Below are positions 44,965 to 57,779 of a stretch of DNA of 64,000 nt, piece by piece. Source of the DNA: Pseudoalteromonas sp. P1-9 (GTDB taxonomy: Bacteria; Pseudomonadota; Gammaproteobacteria; Enterobacterales; Alteromonadaceae); contig NZ_LKBD01000003.1 of the NCBI RefSeq assembly GCF_001399975.1, forward strand, positions 177,229-241,228. The letters run 5' to 3'. How positions within the stretch are numbered: position 1 is the first letter of the stretch; the number at the start of each line of letters is the position of its first letter. The notes below the pieces were generated by a model. The model searched no databases and was not told where the DNA came from. It saw nothing but the letters and a program-made list of their open reading frames with translations. The translations under genes and the position numbers were made by a program.

Positions 44965-45435
44965 TTATTCTCGGTGATAAGGGTGATTGTTATTCAAACT
45001 CCATGCACGATACAAGCTTTCTGCGACGATTATTCTTACCAGTGGGTGCGGCAAGGTCAAATTAGATAAAGACCATTTTTGCTCAGATGCGGCAATACAT
45101 TCAGGTGCTAAACCTTCAGGGCCACCAATTAGTAAGCTGATATCGCGTCCATCAAGTTGCCATTTACTCATTTCCTTGGCAAGTTGATGGGTATCGAGTG
45201 CTTTACCTGTGACCTCTAAAGTAACGATTTTGTTCCCTTTAGGAATTGCGGCTAAGGTCTTTTCACCTTCTTGCTGTAAAATACGCTTAATATCGGCATT
45301 TTTACCGCGTTTACCAGCGGGAATTTCAATAAGCTCTAAGCTCATATCGCGCGGAAACCGGCGCTGATACTCTTGAAAGCCGGTTTCTACCCACGCTGGC
45401 ATTTTCGTACCAACAGCAATTAGCTGAATACGCAC
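44965..45435 (-). CDS. rlmH: 23S rRNA (pseudouridine-1915-N3)-methyltransferase
   Basis: RlmH methylates pseudouridine 1915 in helix 69 of the ribosome. It is a small SPOUT knot enzyme of 156 residues (E. coli 155). SAM-binding motif [10 protein letters not shown] lies near residue 100 and the C-terminal ends with the family-typical YHRE. It lies four bases behind rsfS. Confidence 0.97.
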   Translation of the reverse strand: MRIQLIAVGTKMPAWVETGFQEYQRRFPRDMSLELIEIPAGKRGKNADIKRILQQEGEKTLAAIPKGNKIVTLEVTGKALDTHQLAKEMSKWQLDGRDISLLIGGPEGLAPECIAASEQKWSLSNLTLPHPLVRIIVAESLYRAWSLNNNHPYHRE

Positions 45436-45439
45436 AGAA

Positions 45440-45757
45440 TTAGCTCCAAAGTTTTTCTAACTGGTAGAATTCACGTGCACTTTCTTGCATTACATGAAGT
45501 ACTACATCACCTAAATCAAGTAAAACCCATTCGCCTTCTTGTTGGCCTTCGGTACCGATGATTTCAATACCTTGTGCTTTTGCTTCAAGTGCAACGTTGT
45601 TGGCAATTGACTGAACATGGCGTTTTGAAGTGCCTGAGCACACAACCATATAGTCGGTAATTGATGATTTATCTGTCAAATCTAACGTGGTGATATCAAC
45701 GGCTTTGATGTCGTCTGCTTTGTCGATTACAAAGTCTAATAACTCGCGAGGATCCAA
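45440..45757 (-). CDS. rsfS: Ribosomal silencing factor RsfS
   Basis: RsfS binds ribosomal protein L14 and blocks subunit joining in poor growth. It has 105 residues, like E. coli. Family marks are [20 protein letters not shown] near residue 30 and [17 protein letters not shown] near 77. It follows nadD after a 62-base gap and precedes rlmH. Confidence 0.97.
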   Translation of the reverse strand: MDPRELLDFVIDKADDIKAVDITTLDLTDKSSITDYMVVCSGTSKRHVQSIANNVALEAKAQGIEIIGTEGQQEGEWVLLDLGDVVLHVMQESAREFYQLEKLWS

Positions 45758-45819
45758 AAGTATTTCCTAGTAATTGGTTTATTTGGCTTAATTGTTAAAT
45801 TTTAACACGTGCAGAGGGT

Positions 45820-46434
45820 TTATTGGTAGAGACGATGCTGTTTTATATAGTCACAAACCGCTTCTGGCAGGAATTCATTTTTGTATTGGGCAAGATTTGT
45901 ACGCAGTGCCGAGGATGAAATGGCTACTTGTTGGTGCTGTGCAAGAAAGATATGACCGGCAAGCGGTAAGTCTTCTATCGCATCGTTAATATTGCCACTA
46001 ATAAACGGCGCAACTTCAGGGTTTGGTTGAAATGTTTCGCCTGGTCGTTGAAAGACTAAAAAATTGCTATTGCTGATACAGTCTTGCCATTTATGCCATT
46101 TATGTAAGGTGTTGAGTGAATCCATTCCGATAATAAAAAATAAAGGCACTTCCGGTAATTCTAGTCTGAAGCTAATTAGGCTTTCTAGCGCATAACTTGG
46201 TGTTTCACGGTTTATTTCGCGCAAATCAATGGCAAAGTTAGCCTCATCTTTAATTGCCAGGTTAATCATATTAATGCGGTGCGCGCTTGTTATGCCCGAC
46301 GTGGCTTTATGTACAGGTTGCTTGCACGGCATAAACAGTACTTTGCTTGGCGTTAGTATTTGATCCGCTTGTTTCGCTAATGCAAGGTGTCCGGTGTGTA
46401 TTGGGTCAAATGTGCCACCTAAAATAACAATCAT
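45820..46434 (-). CDS. nadD: Nicotinate-nucleotide adenylyltransferase
   Basis: NadD makes deamido-NAD from nicotinate mononucleotide and ATP. The 204-residue protein has the nucleotidyltransferase motif GGTFDPIHTGHLALA near residue 6 and the C-terminal SSSALRTNL in place of the usual ISSTxxR. It overlaps holA by four bases. With nadA earlier in the window, two steps of NAD synthesis are present but not linked in one operon. Confidence 0.96.
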   Translation of the reverse strand: MIVILGGTFDPIHTGHLALAKQADQILTPSKVLFMPCKQPVHKATSGITSAHRINMINLAIKDEANFAIDLREINRETPSYALESLISFRLELPEVPLFFIIGMDSLNTLHKWHKWQDCISNSNFLVFQRPGETFQPNPEVAPFISGNINDAIEDLPLAGHIFLAQHQQVAISSSALRTNLAQYKNEFLPEAVCDYIKQHRLYQ

Positions 46435-47486
46435 AGGTTGGCGTATTGTTCTACTTTTGCGTTAAACGGTGCAGAAAAGGGCAGTGGGCCAACAAACATA
46501 AGGGCAATGTGCAATAAGTGTTGGTAGGCATCAATATGTTGATGTTGCTTATAAGCCAAATCAAATTCGGCCAGTACATCACCGAGCGCATTCAGTTCAA
46601 CGTGTGTTAAACGCCTTAATGCTTGTTCTGTAATGGCTTGCTTATTTTTCCACACCTTAAATTGGCTGAAAATTGCATTGAAGGATTCGCCGTTTGCAAT
46701 CGCTTGATGCATTGCTTGTAAGCTTTCAAACTCGCGTACCAGTGCCCATAAAATAATGGTTGGTTCGACGTTTTCTTGTTTTAGCTTAAGCATTACTTTG
46801 CTGATCTGAACACTGTCGCCTTTTAATAGGGCGTCGCTTAAATCAAATACGTCTAAACGAGATTGATTGAGCAGCGTAGGTGCTAAGGTTTGGGTGTTAA
46901 TTTCACCGGATATATTGAGTAAAGAGAGCTTTTCAAGTTCTTGGGATATTGCGAACAAGTTATCTTGGTTGTAGTCAACCAATAAGGTTTTAGCATCGGC
47001 AGATAATTGCAAATTCAAACTTTGACACCGTTGTTCAAGCCACGCAAACAGCTGCTTTCCTTGAAGCGGGTAACACGGCACAAATAACCCGTGTTTATCT
47101 AATGCTTTAAACCATGCGCCACGCTGAATGTCGTTACCCACTTTTTCGCCCTTGATAACGAGAATGCAATCGGGGTTTGGGTTTTGCGCAAGCGTTTGTA
47201 ATAACTTGCTGGCTGCAGCATTGGGCTTGCTGTCACCCAGTTCTAATTCGATAATTTTTCGATTAGCAAAGAGAGACAAGCTTGCATATTCTTGCACAAT
47301 TTCTTGCCCGTCAAACTGGGGAGAAGCGGCAAAGCGAATGATTTCATCAAATCCTTGTGCTTTTGCAATTGATTTAACTTGGCTCGCAGCTTGGTTCAAT
47401 AAATATGCTTCTTCACCAAAAAGTAAGTAAAAGGGCGCTAAGCCTTGTTTTAACTGAGTAACTAATTGGTTCGGATAAATACGCAT
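46431..47486 (-). CDS. holA: DNA polymerase III subunit delta
   Basis: The clamp-loader delta subunit, which opens the beta clamp. The 351-residue protein (E. coli 343) shows the beta-binding region (ASLSLFANRKIIELELGD near residue 68) and an AAA+-like fold without ATP-binding motifs, as expected for delta. It overlaps lptE by one base and nadD by four. Confidence 0.93.
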   Translation of the reverse strand: MRIYPNQLVTQLKQGLAPFYLLFGEEAYLLNQAASQVKSIAKAQGFDEIIRFAASPQFDGQEIVQEYASLSLFANRKIIELELGDSKPNAAASKLLQTLAQNPNPDCILVIKGEKVGNDIQRGAWFKALDKHGLFVPCYPLQGKQLFAWLEQRCQSLNLQLSADAKTLLVDYNQDNLFAISQELEKLSLLNISGEINTQTLAPTLLNQSRLDVFDLSDALLKGDSVQISKVMLKLKQENVEPTIILWALVREFESLQAMHQAIANGESFNAIFSQFKVWKNKQAITEQALRRLTHVELNALGDVLAEFDLAYKQHQHIDAYQHLLHIALMFVGPLPFSAPFNAKVEQYANL

Positions 47487-47970
47487 TAATATTGGCCTAA
47501 CTGACGAATAATCAAGTTACTTGCTTGTTGGCGCAATTCTGACAGGATCAATTCCATTTCTCGCGATTTTGCTAGCGCATTATCAGGGTCATCTTGATAA
47601 TTACGGGTAAGCTCAAAGCTATTGGTAATTGGCTTTTGCTTGTCACGAATAAGTTGGTAGCTGACAGTGTAAATAAGTTCATGCTCGGCTACTTGGCCGT
47701 TTGGGAATAAACTTAGTGTACGACGGTTAAGCGAGTCTTTTAGTAGCTTTAGCTCAGCGGTAGCGTGCTTTGAATCAGTATTAATATTGCTCAGTGCTAA
47801 ACTATTTTGTAGTTCAGTAAAAAGCTGAGAGTCAGGGTTTGTCGCCGTGACCACTAAGTTTTGCAGATCGTCAGGTAATACTGATGCGGTACGCAATTTA
47901 AAACCGCAGCCAACTAAAAGCACAAAACACAGCAATAATGCTGTGTTTTGTAAAAAGCGTGGTGCAAACA

Positions 47971-47971
<1 letters not shown>
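47486..47971 (-). CDS. lptE: LPS-assembly lipoprotein LptE
   Basis: LptE plugs the LptD barrel that inserts lipopolysaccharide into the outer membrane. It has 161 residues. Lipobox LVGCGFKLR with Cys near residue 22. The sequence is poorly conserved, but position between leuS and holA is the same as in E. coli. One-base overlaps with both neighbours show tight coupling. Confidence 0.93.
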
Positions 47972-50601
<2,630 letters not shown>

Positions 50602-50797
50602 CTAGCATAGCGTAAATCGCGGCGCTAATACAGCCTTAGCAGTGCATTAAAAGTAAGTTTTTTATGTCTTTAATCGCACCTTAAAAGCCGTTTGATTTTG
50701 TTACTTGCTTGTTGTTTTAATAAGCAGTTAACTGTTTGATACAAGATATTTTTTATATCGCTACTATACTTATAGAAACAGCAAAAGGAGGAATAGA

Positions 50798-51274
50798 ATG
50801 AAAGACAGTTACGACAATTATTTAAAGCGCTTTCAACAGTGGTTACAGGATGTAAACGATCACGAGCTTAAAAGCTTACAAAAAGCCTTCTATGACTTTC
50901 AAAAAGAGCTGGCAGCCCTTGGCAAATATTCAAAAGAGCAAATAGAAGATTACAGTTATTACGTAAAACGTGATATTGAGGAGTTTAATCGCCTCAGAAA
51001 AGAACACAAAGAAAACGACTTCGCAAATGAAGAGTTTAATGAAGAATGGTGGTTAGCGCTGTCACATTTAGTTGATAAAACCCAATTAGAATGGTCATTA
51101 CTCCTCGATGATTTTGAGCACAATGGTATTTATAAACAAGGCGAGTGGGTATCGTTTGGTGAGTTTCAATGTAAAGCCTGTGGTGAAGTGAAGCACATTA
51201 CACATCCAAGCCAATTAAGTGCGTGTATTGAGTGTGATGCCATTGAGTTTCATCGTATCGCCAGCGCGCCATAA
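50798..51274 (+). CDS. ybeL: Zinc ribbon-containing protein YbeL (DUF1451)
   Basis: A 158-residue protein, helical and charged in the first 110 residues, ending in a zinc ribbon with CKACGE and CIECDA pairs (about residues 125-150). E. coli YbeL is also encoded next to leuS and divergently from it. Function unknown. A strong AAAGGAGGAAT ribosome site precedes the ATG. Confidence 0.9.
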   Translation: MKDSYDNYLKRFQQWLQDVNDHELKSLQKAFYDFQKELAALGKYSKEQIEDYSYYVKRDIEEFNRLRKEHKENDFANEEFNEEWWLALSHLVDKTQLEWSLLLDDFEHNGIYKQGEWVSFGEFQCKACGEVKHITHPSQLSACIECDAIEFHRIASAP

Positions 51275-51365
51275 ATATTTTAACTTTCTGATGTTATTTT
51301 TTAAGGACTTAAGTAGACTCACACAAAAGCTATAGCGAGCAAGCGCTAATAAGGACGGTAGTATT

Positions 51366-53756
51366 ATGAAAATTGGCGAACAGAATAAACTTGGTGTTGA
51401 TGTACTTGCACCGCAAATAGAATTGCACGCAATAGAAACTTGCATGGCGCAAGCATATCCTGATGAATACACAATTATTGGACAAAAGCGTGCACAAAGT
51501 GCCATTGATTTTGCGCTAGGAATGGAGCTGCCAGGTTACAATATTTACGTGATGGGTGAACCGGCACTAGGTCGTTTTACCATGGTGCAAGAAAAACTAG
51601 TAGCGCAAAGTCGCACCAAGCAAACCCCACCTGATTGGCTTTACTTAAACAACTTTGACGAACACCGTCAGCCAAGTGCGATTTTTATGGCTGCAGGCGA
51701 AGGTAAGCTATTTAGTGATGATATAGATTCGTTTATTGACGAAATTCTAGATACCTTTCCAGCCGCATTTGATAACCCTAATTATCAACGTCAAAAGAAA
51801 GCAATTGATAGTAGTTTCAACGAGAAATACGATGAAGCGCTCGAGATCGTAGAAAAAATTGCTAACCAACATAATGTGGCGTTATTTGAAGAGTCGGGTG
51901 TAATTAGTTTTGCCCCGGTAATTGATGGTAAGCAGTTAGATGACGCTGAATTTTCAAGCCTTGATGACGAGCAAAAGCAGTACTTTTACGATGTAATATC
52001 TCGCTTAGAGAACGCACTTAATGAAGCGCTAATTGAATTGCCAAGATGGAAACGTGAATCATCGGAAAAGCTACGCGAACTAAAGCAAAAAACGGTAGAA
52101 ACCGCAATAAAACCACTGCTAAAAGATTTAGAGCATAAATACACCAGCCATTTAGGCATTGTGAAGTATTTAAAAGACCTTAAAGCTGAGTTAATAGACG
52201 CAGTATTAGAGTGGCTGGCAGAAGAGAGCGACGAAAACAATAAAGAAGACTTAGATAAGCGCGCAATGCTAACCGAATACATTGCGCCAAACATTTTAGT
52301 GAGCCACAAAGAAGAGGGTGCCCCTGTTGTCTATGAACCAAATCCAACGTTTGGCAATATTTTTGGCAAGGTAGAATACACCTCGCAATCGGGTTCCATT
52401 GTTACCAGTTTTCGTTCGATTCAATCGGGCGCGCTGCACCGTGCAAACGGTGGTTACTTAGTGATGGATGCGGAAAAACTGATGGCTAATAGCCAAGTTT
52501 GGGACGCACTAAAATTAAGTTTAAAGAGTAAACAAATTAAAACAGATCTTGCCGCACAAGATTCGAGTGTCGGTGCAAGCTTCACGTTAAAACCGCAGCT
52601 TATTCCCCTTGATGTAAAAATAATTTTACTTGGTTCACGTGATTTGTACTACGTAATGCAAGAGTATGATGATGAGTTTAACGAACTTTTTCGTGTGCTC
52701 GCCGATTTTGATTACCATATTCCGGCAACCGATAAATATCAGTTCCAACTGATCAGTCGGGTGCAAAAATACGCGACAGAAACATTAAAAATGTCACTTT
52801 CAGCCCATGCGTTTGCAGCGCTTTTGCGCTTTAGTCACCGCCAAGCTGAACATCAACGCAAGCTTTCCGCACGCTTTGCCGATGTGATTGAATTAACCAA
52901 CGAAGCTGCGTTTTTTGCACGGCAAGATGGTGAAACCACAATTGAAGCGGCGCATATAGACGAAGCGCTTGCTGGTAAACAATATCGTACAGGCCAAATA
53001 AGCGAATCCTTTATGACTGAGATTAAAGAAGGTCATGTGCTTATACAGACTGAAGGTACGCAAGTGGGCTGTGTTAATGGCTTAACTGTTCTGCATATCG
53101 GAGATACTAGCTTTGGTACGCCAGCGCGAATTACCGCGACAGTCTACGCAGGTAGTGATGGCATTGTTGATATTGAGCGTGAAGCTGACCTTGGTAAATC
53201 AATTCACAGTAAAGGCGTAATGTTACTTACGGGGTATTTAGGTAATAAATACGCGCAAGATTTTGCACTTACGTTGAGCGCTAATATTGCCATAGAACAA
53301 AGTTATGGTTCGATTGATGGTGATAGTGCATCACTTGCTGAGTTGTGCGCATTGGTTTCAGCCATCACGCGTTTACCGATTAATCAAGGTATTGCGCTTA
53401 CAGGCTCAATTAACCAGCACGGTGAAGTGCAGGCAATTGGCGGCGTGAATGAAAAAATTGAAGGCTTCTTTAAGCTCTGCCAGATGCGCGGTTTTAATGG
53501 TGCACAGGGCGTGATTGTGCCGCAATCTAATGTGCATAATTTAGTGCTTAATGCACAAGTGCTGGAAGCGGTTGAAAAAGGGCTGTTTAGTATTTATGCG
53601 GTAAGTACAGTTGATCAGGCGTTTGAAATTTTACTGGGTAAACAAGCTGGCGAGCTCTCTGCCAAAGGTACTTATGGTAAGGACACAATTCACGACTTGG
53701 CGCTACGTCGTTTAAGCCATTTTGCTGAAGTGATTAATGGCGGTGTTGAAGAATAA
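51366..53756 (+). CDS. Lon-like ATP-dependent protease (LonH/YcbZ family)
   Basis: A 796-residue protein of the Lon-related family exemplified by E. coli YcbZ. The N-terminal AAA region has a degenerate Walker A (MGEPALGRFT near residue 62, with Arg in place of Lys, as I recall for this family). A coiled region (about 180-290) interrupts the AAA part. The C-terminal Lon protease domain (about 555-765) has catalytic Ser in DGDSASLAEL near 657 and Lys in GGVNEKIEGFF near 700. Soluble; substrates unknown. It lies 91 bases behind ybeL on the same strand. Confidence 0.92.
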   Translation: MKIGEQNKLGVDVLAPQIELHAIETCMAQAYPDEYTIIGQKRAQSAIDFALGMELPGYNIYVMGEPALGRFTMVQEKLVAQSRTKQTPPDWLYLNNFDEHRQPSAIFMAAGEGKLFSDDIDSFIDEILDTFPAAFDNPNYQRQKKAIDSSFNEKYDEALEIVEKIANQHNVALFEESGVISFAPVIDGKQLDDAEFSSLDDEQKQYFYDVISRLENALNEALIELPRWKRESSEKLRELKQKTVETAIKPLLKDLEHKYTSHLGIVKYLKDLKAELIDAVLEWLAEESDENNKEDLDKRAMLTEYIAPNILVSHKEEGAPVVYEPNPTFGNIFGKVEYTSQSGSIVTSFRSIQSGALHRANGGYLVMDAEKLMANSQVWDALKLSLKSKQIKTDLAAQDSSVGASFTLKPQLIPLDVKIILLGSRDLYYVMQEYDDEFNELFRVLADFDYHIPATDKYQFQLISRVQKYATETLKMSLSAHAFAALLRFSHRQAEHQRKLSARFADVIELTNEAAFFARQDGETTIEAAHIDEALAGKQYRTGQISESFMTEIKEGHVLIQTEGTQVGCVNGLTVLHIGDTSFGTPARITATVYAGSDGIVDIEREADLGKSIHSKGVMLLTGYLGNKYAQDFALTLSANIAIEQSYGSIDGDSASLAELCALVSAITRLPINQGIALTGSINQHGEVQAIGGVNEKIEGFFKLCQMRGFNGAQGVIVPQSNVHNLVLNAQVLEAVEKGLFSIYAVSTVDQAFEILLGKQAGELSAKGTYGKDTIHDLALRRLSHFAEVINGGVEE

Positions 53757-53777
53757 ACACGTAAGCTAATAAACCGA

Positions 53778-53804
53778 TAAAAGCAGCGGAATCGCTGCTT
53801 TTTT
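53778..53804. terminator. Bidirectional terminator
   Basis: AAAAGCAGCG-GAAT-CGCTGCTTTT between the convergent Lon-like and histidine kinase genes; it reaches the kinase stop codon. Confidence 0.9.
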
Positions 53805-56157
53805 ATTTTAAGTACTGCTGAAGCTTGTCTAATAACAACGTTTTTTCTATTGGTTTTCCAATCCAGTCATTACATCCAATCTCGTGATAGCTTTGAATAT
53901 CCGACTGCATAATATTCGCGGTGAGTGCGATGATTGGCGTGCTGGTATCGTTTTCTCTGATTTTGGTGGTTGCTGTTTTGCCATCCATAACCGGCATTTG
54001 CATATCCATTAAAATTAAATCAAATGAATCGCTTATAGCTTCTAATGCTTGTAAACCATTGTTCACTATTGTTAGCTGCGCTTTGGTTGGCTGTAACATT
54101 GCCTTAACTAATACTTGGTTAATAGGGTTGTCCTCAACTAGCAATAAGCGCTTTTCGCTGAGGTTGATAATCTCTTCGGCTTGCGCGTTTTGATTTTGTG
54201 CATCCTCTTTGGCCCGTGTTAGTGGAATTCTGATGGTAAAATTTGTGCCTTTATTTAATTCACTCGTAACATTTATGGAGCCACTCATCAGTTTTATTAA
54301 CGATTGTGCGATTGGCATACCAAGGCCTGTGCCGCCGTACTTACGGGTAATGGAATCGTCAGCTTGCTCAAAACGTAGGTACAGCTTATCAATGCTTTTT
54401 TCACTCATACCAATGCCAGTGTCATTAACTAAAAATGTGATAAGTGGTTTATTGGTATTTGGCAAAATAGACAGAGTAACACTGCCTTGTTGGGTAAATT
54501 TAATCGCATTAGAGCAGATATTCAGCAGTACTTGCTTAATACGTGTTGGGTCGCCAATCCATAGGTCGTGCTCTACCTGATTTAAAATATTAAACGCGAT
54601 GTTTTTTGCCAGCGCAGTTTGGATCAGATCTGCATGTAAATTAGCGAGTAGCTCACTAAGTTTAAATGGTGTGCACTCTAACGATAATTTACCGGCTTCA
54701 ATTTTCGAAAAATCAAGAATATCGTTTACAACCGTCATTAATGCTTTTGTTGAATCGAGCGCATCTTTCACGTAGCTGCTAGCGACTTTATTGAGCTTTA
54801 ATTCATTTAACAGTTGTAAATTACCGTACACACCATTCATTGGTGTGCGTATTTCATGGCTGGTGTTGGCCAAAAAGGCACTTTTCGCATTGTTAGCACT
54901 CTCGGCGACTTCTTTCGCGTGTTTTATTAAACGCTCTTGCTCTTTGCGCTCGGTAATATCGCGTATTACGCCTACAAAGTGGTGTTCTTCGTCGAGTAAA
55001 AGGTGGCTAATCGTTAATCCAATGGGAAACTCATCGCCATTTTTACGTTTTGCAATTAAATCTCGATTTTTACCAATAGCTGAAGGCGAGTGCTTTACGC
55101 GATAGTTCGCAACAAACTCGTCGTGCTTTTCAGCAAACTCGTTATTCATTAGCAAGGTGACATTTTTGCCAAGTACTTCACGTGATTGCCAACCAAACAT
55201 AGATTCGGCACTTGTGGAGAAGAGTTTAATATGGCCTTTTTGGTTAATAACGATAATTGCATCAGAGAGGCTAGCAAGTACAGCGGCTTGCTGTCGTTCG
55301 CTGATTGCGATACGTTTATTTGCACTGTCGAGAGAGGCTTGTGTGGCTTTCTCTTGCTGCAATAAAGTTTCATTAGAGCTTTGTAATTGACGAAATAAGT
55401 ATCGCTCGTTTTGCAGGGCAAACCATAATGCTACACCATACGCTAATAGCCTCAGTAAGTGCCACCCCCACCATGAAATATCCCATAAGAATGATTGCTG
55501 AAACATGATGGCGGCAAAGCCAAACATTGAGCAGTGTAAAATAAACAGTAAGTCATCACTTTTCTTAAATTGCTTATAAAAAAAGAAAAGCTTGATTGCA
55601 GCTAATAACAAGGCAATGCCACCAAACATATTCATAAAGGTGGCTAATGAGGTAAAGCGTTGTTGCTGCACCATAATGGGTACTTGTTGCGCAAAGATAA
55701 TCGAAACTGCAGAAATAATGAGGCTTAACAACAAAATCATAAAGACAAAACGTGTGCTAATGGCTTTTGTAAATTTCGGTTTAAGCAATACTAATGCGAA
55801 GAGTAGCCCGCCAAAAAATGTGGCTAAAGAATGCAACCAAACAAATAAGTTACCCGGTTTGACTAAAGCATGGGCAATATCGAATATGCCCATTGCGCCA
55901 ATCGCCGCAGCGATAACTAAATTAAAGCTAGTGCCGCGTCTACTTTGTTCCAAATTGATTAATAGGAAACACACTAATAGCGCAATAACACCACCGATCA
56001 CTTCCACTGTGCTGTGAAATGGAACATGTTGCCAACGCCATTGAGACAAGGTAGTCTTTGCCAGGGCAAAGGTTAACAGATGAATAAATGCGCTCAGCAA
56101 AATCGTAATGACAATGGTTTTACTAAAGCGCAATGGCGAACTGGGCTGTTTAAGCAA
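53803..56157 (-). CDS. Hybrid sensor histidine kinase
   Basis: A 784-residue membrane kinase. N-terminal block of about eight helices (residues about 12-260) resembling a MASE-type sensor. PAS domain (about 290-400; AIIVINQKGHIKLFSTSAES). HisKA with phospho-His in NTSHEIRTPMNG near residue 433. HATPase (about 540-655) with NAIKFT, DTGIGM and GGTGLGMPIA. Receiver domain (about 672-784) with phospho-Asp in LILMDMQMPVMDG near 716 and Lys in GKPIEK. No Hpt domain and no response regulator nearby, so the output partner must be encoded elsewhere. Monocistronic. Confidence 0.92.
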   Translation of the reverse strand: MLKQPSSPLRFSKTIVITILLSAFIHLLTFALAKTTLSQWRWQHVPFHSTVEVIGGVIALLVCFLLINLEQSRRGTSFNLVIAAAIGAMGIFDIAHALVKPGNLFVWLHSLATFFGGLLFALVLLKPKFTKAISTRFVFMILLLSLIISAVSIIFAQQVPIMVQQQRFTSLATFMNMFGGIALLLAAIKLFFFYKQFKKSDDLLFILHCSMFGFAAIMFQQSFLWDISWWGWHLLRLLAYGVALWFALQNERYLFRQLQSSNETLLQQEKATQASLDSANKRIAISERQQAAVLASLSDAIIVINQKGHIKLFSTSAESMFGWQSREVLGKNVTLLMNNEFAEKHDEFVANYRVKHSPSAIGKNRDLIAKRKNGDEFPIGLTISHLLLDEEHHFVGVIRDITERKEQERLIKHAKEVAESANNAKSAFLANTSHEIRTPMNGVYGNLQLLNELKLNKVASSYVKDALDSTKALMTVVNDILDFSKIEAGKLSLECTPFKLSELLANLHADLIQTALAKNIAFNILNQVEHDLWIGDPTRIKQVLLNICSNAIKFTQQGSVTLSILPNTNKPLITFLVNDTGIGMSEKSIDKLYLRFEQADDSITRKYGGTGLGMPIAQSLIKLMSGSINVTSELNKGTNFTIRIPLTRAKEDAQNQNAQAEEIINLSEKRLLLVEDNPINQVLVKAMLQPTKAQLTIVNNGLQALEAISDSFDLILMDMQMPVMDGKTATTKIRENDTSTPIIALTANIMQSDIQSYHEIGCNDWIGKPIEKTLLLDKLQQYLK

Positions 56158-56241
56158 ATGTGTGCCTTAAGTATCTGACAAAAAAGGTAACACATTAAAT
56201 TTAGACGTCATCGCGTGATAACACAATAACGCCGTTATTAA

Positions 56242-57777
56242 TTATGGTATGCTCTTTTGCTTTTGTCGTTGGGCAATTAAACTTGCTATAAAACAAAGCA
56301 GTAGAGCGATGTATAACGCACGGTCGCCATACTGGCTGTAAAATGTTTTACCAGTGGTGAGTGGCAGAGTAAAACGCTCTAACGCCGCTTCAAATTGGGG
56401 TAAATATTGTCCGTGTTTGGCGATTGGGTCGTACACGCCGCTCACGCCGTTGTTGGTAACACGAACCAAGGGCATACCCAATTCAAGGGCACGCATGCGC
56501 GCAATTTGCATATGCTGGTGGGGGCCGTGAGAATTACCAAACCATGCATCATTACTTACCGTAAATAAAATATCAGAATCTTGCTGATAGTTACCACGTA
56601 CTAAGCTACTAAATGCAATTTCATAACAAATCGCAGGTAACACATGATAACCATTAGCGATTAAATTAGCTTGTTTTGCTTCGCCTCGGGTGAACGAAGA
56701 GTGGTCAAGGTCAAACAGCGGCGCAATCGGTCTTAATATTTCTTCAAATGGTACAAACTCACCAATGGGTAGTAATTGGTGTTTGCTATAGCGATTGTGA
56801 TGCAAGTAACGATAGTGACCTTGCTGGTCGTTAGCATGCTTTTTGCCGACTGCTATTAAGTTGTTATAAACCGTTTTCGTACCGAGTTGGTAATCAATAA
56901 TGCCTGTAATAAGCGCGGTATTATTAAATGCCGCAGCTTTATCAAGATTAGCGAGGTAATCGTCAACCAGTACTTCAATTTCAGGAATAGCAGCTTCGGG
57001 CCAAACAATTAGGTCAGCTTGCCAATTTGGACGAGTCATATCTTGATATTTCGCCATGGTTGGCCAGAAATTTTCAGGCGCGAAGCGTAATTCTTGTTTG
57101 ATATTGCCTTGCACCAGTACGACATCAATCGATTTGTCTCGGTAGCTTACTGACGGCGAAAAATGCGCTAAACCGAGTGCTAAAAAAAGCACAGCTGCAA
57201 TCGCAATTGCTGGCTTAAAACTGCGTTGGCTCAGTGCGTAAATAGCAAAACCCAGCAATAAACTCACAACAGTTAATCCTGTTTCACCTATCCAAGGGGC
57301 AAGGCTATTGAGCGGACTGTCTGTTAGCGTATAGCCAAAACTTAACCATGGAAAGCCTGTGAGCAATGTACCGCGCAAGTATTCCATCAAGATAAATAAT
57401 GGAATAAAAAGTGCTAAATACGTTATAGATAAGGTGTTTTTGTTACTGAATTTATGGCTAAGCCAGCAGGTAAGGGTTGGGTATAGCGCAAGGTAAGAAA
57501 CCAATATCAACATCAACAACAGTGATGCAATTAGCGGTAAGCCACCAAACTCTGCAATGGATACATGCACCCAACTTATGCCCGCACCAAACCAACCTAG
57601 GCCAAAGATAAAGCCCTGGCTAGCAGCCGTTTTAGCGCTGACATTTCGATTAAGGTAAAAAAGAGTGGCAATAGCAAAGGGCGCGATTGGCCAAAGATTA
57701 AAAGGTGAGTAACTAAATACCATTAAAATGCCGGCGATAAGCGCCAGCATTTTGTTTTTCATTGATGATAGGATCAC
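56242..57777 (-). CDS. lnt: Apolipoprotein N-acyltransferase
   Basis: Lnt adds the third acyl chain to lipoproteins at the outer face of the inner membrane. It has 511 residues (E. coli 512). Six to eight N-terminal helices precede a nitrilase-like domain (about 220-480). The catalytic Glu is in VWPEAAIPE near residue 261 and the Cys in PAICYEIAF near 382. The start is a GTG at 57777, two bases behind corC; an ATG at 57762 is also possible and neither has a good ribosome site. Confidence 0.96.
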   Translation of the reverse strand: MILSSMKNKMLALIAGILMVFSYSPFNLWPIAPFAIATLFYLNRNVSAKTAASQGFIFGLGWFGAGISWVHVSIAEFGGLPLIASLLLMLILVSYLALYPTLTCWLSHKFSNKNTLSITYLALFIPLFILMEYLRGTLLTGFPWLSFGYTLTDSPLNSLAPWIGETGLTVVSLLLGFAIYALSQRSFKPAIAIAAVLFLALGLAHFSPSVSYRDKSIDVVLVQGNIKQELRFAPENFWPTMAKYQDMTRPNWQADLIVWPEAAIPEIEVLVDDYLANLDKAAAFNNTALITGIIDYQLGTKTVYNNLIAVGKKHANDQQGHYRYLHHNRYSKHQLLPIGEFVPFEEILRPIAPLFDLDHSSFTRGEAKQANLIANGYHVLPAICYEIAFSSLVRGNYQQDSDILFTVSNDAWFGNSHGPHQHMQIARMRALELGMPLVRVTNNGVSGVYDPIAKHGQYLPQFEAALERFTLPLTTGKTFYSQYGDRALYIALLLCFIASLIAQRQKQKSIP

Positions 57778-57779
57778 GT

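Noticed and set aside
51546..51580. Degenerate Walker A in the Lon-like protease as a sign of inactivation
   Set aside because: I recall Arg in place of Lys as usual in this Lon-related family, and the Ser-Lys protease dyad is intact.
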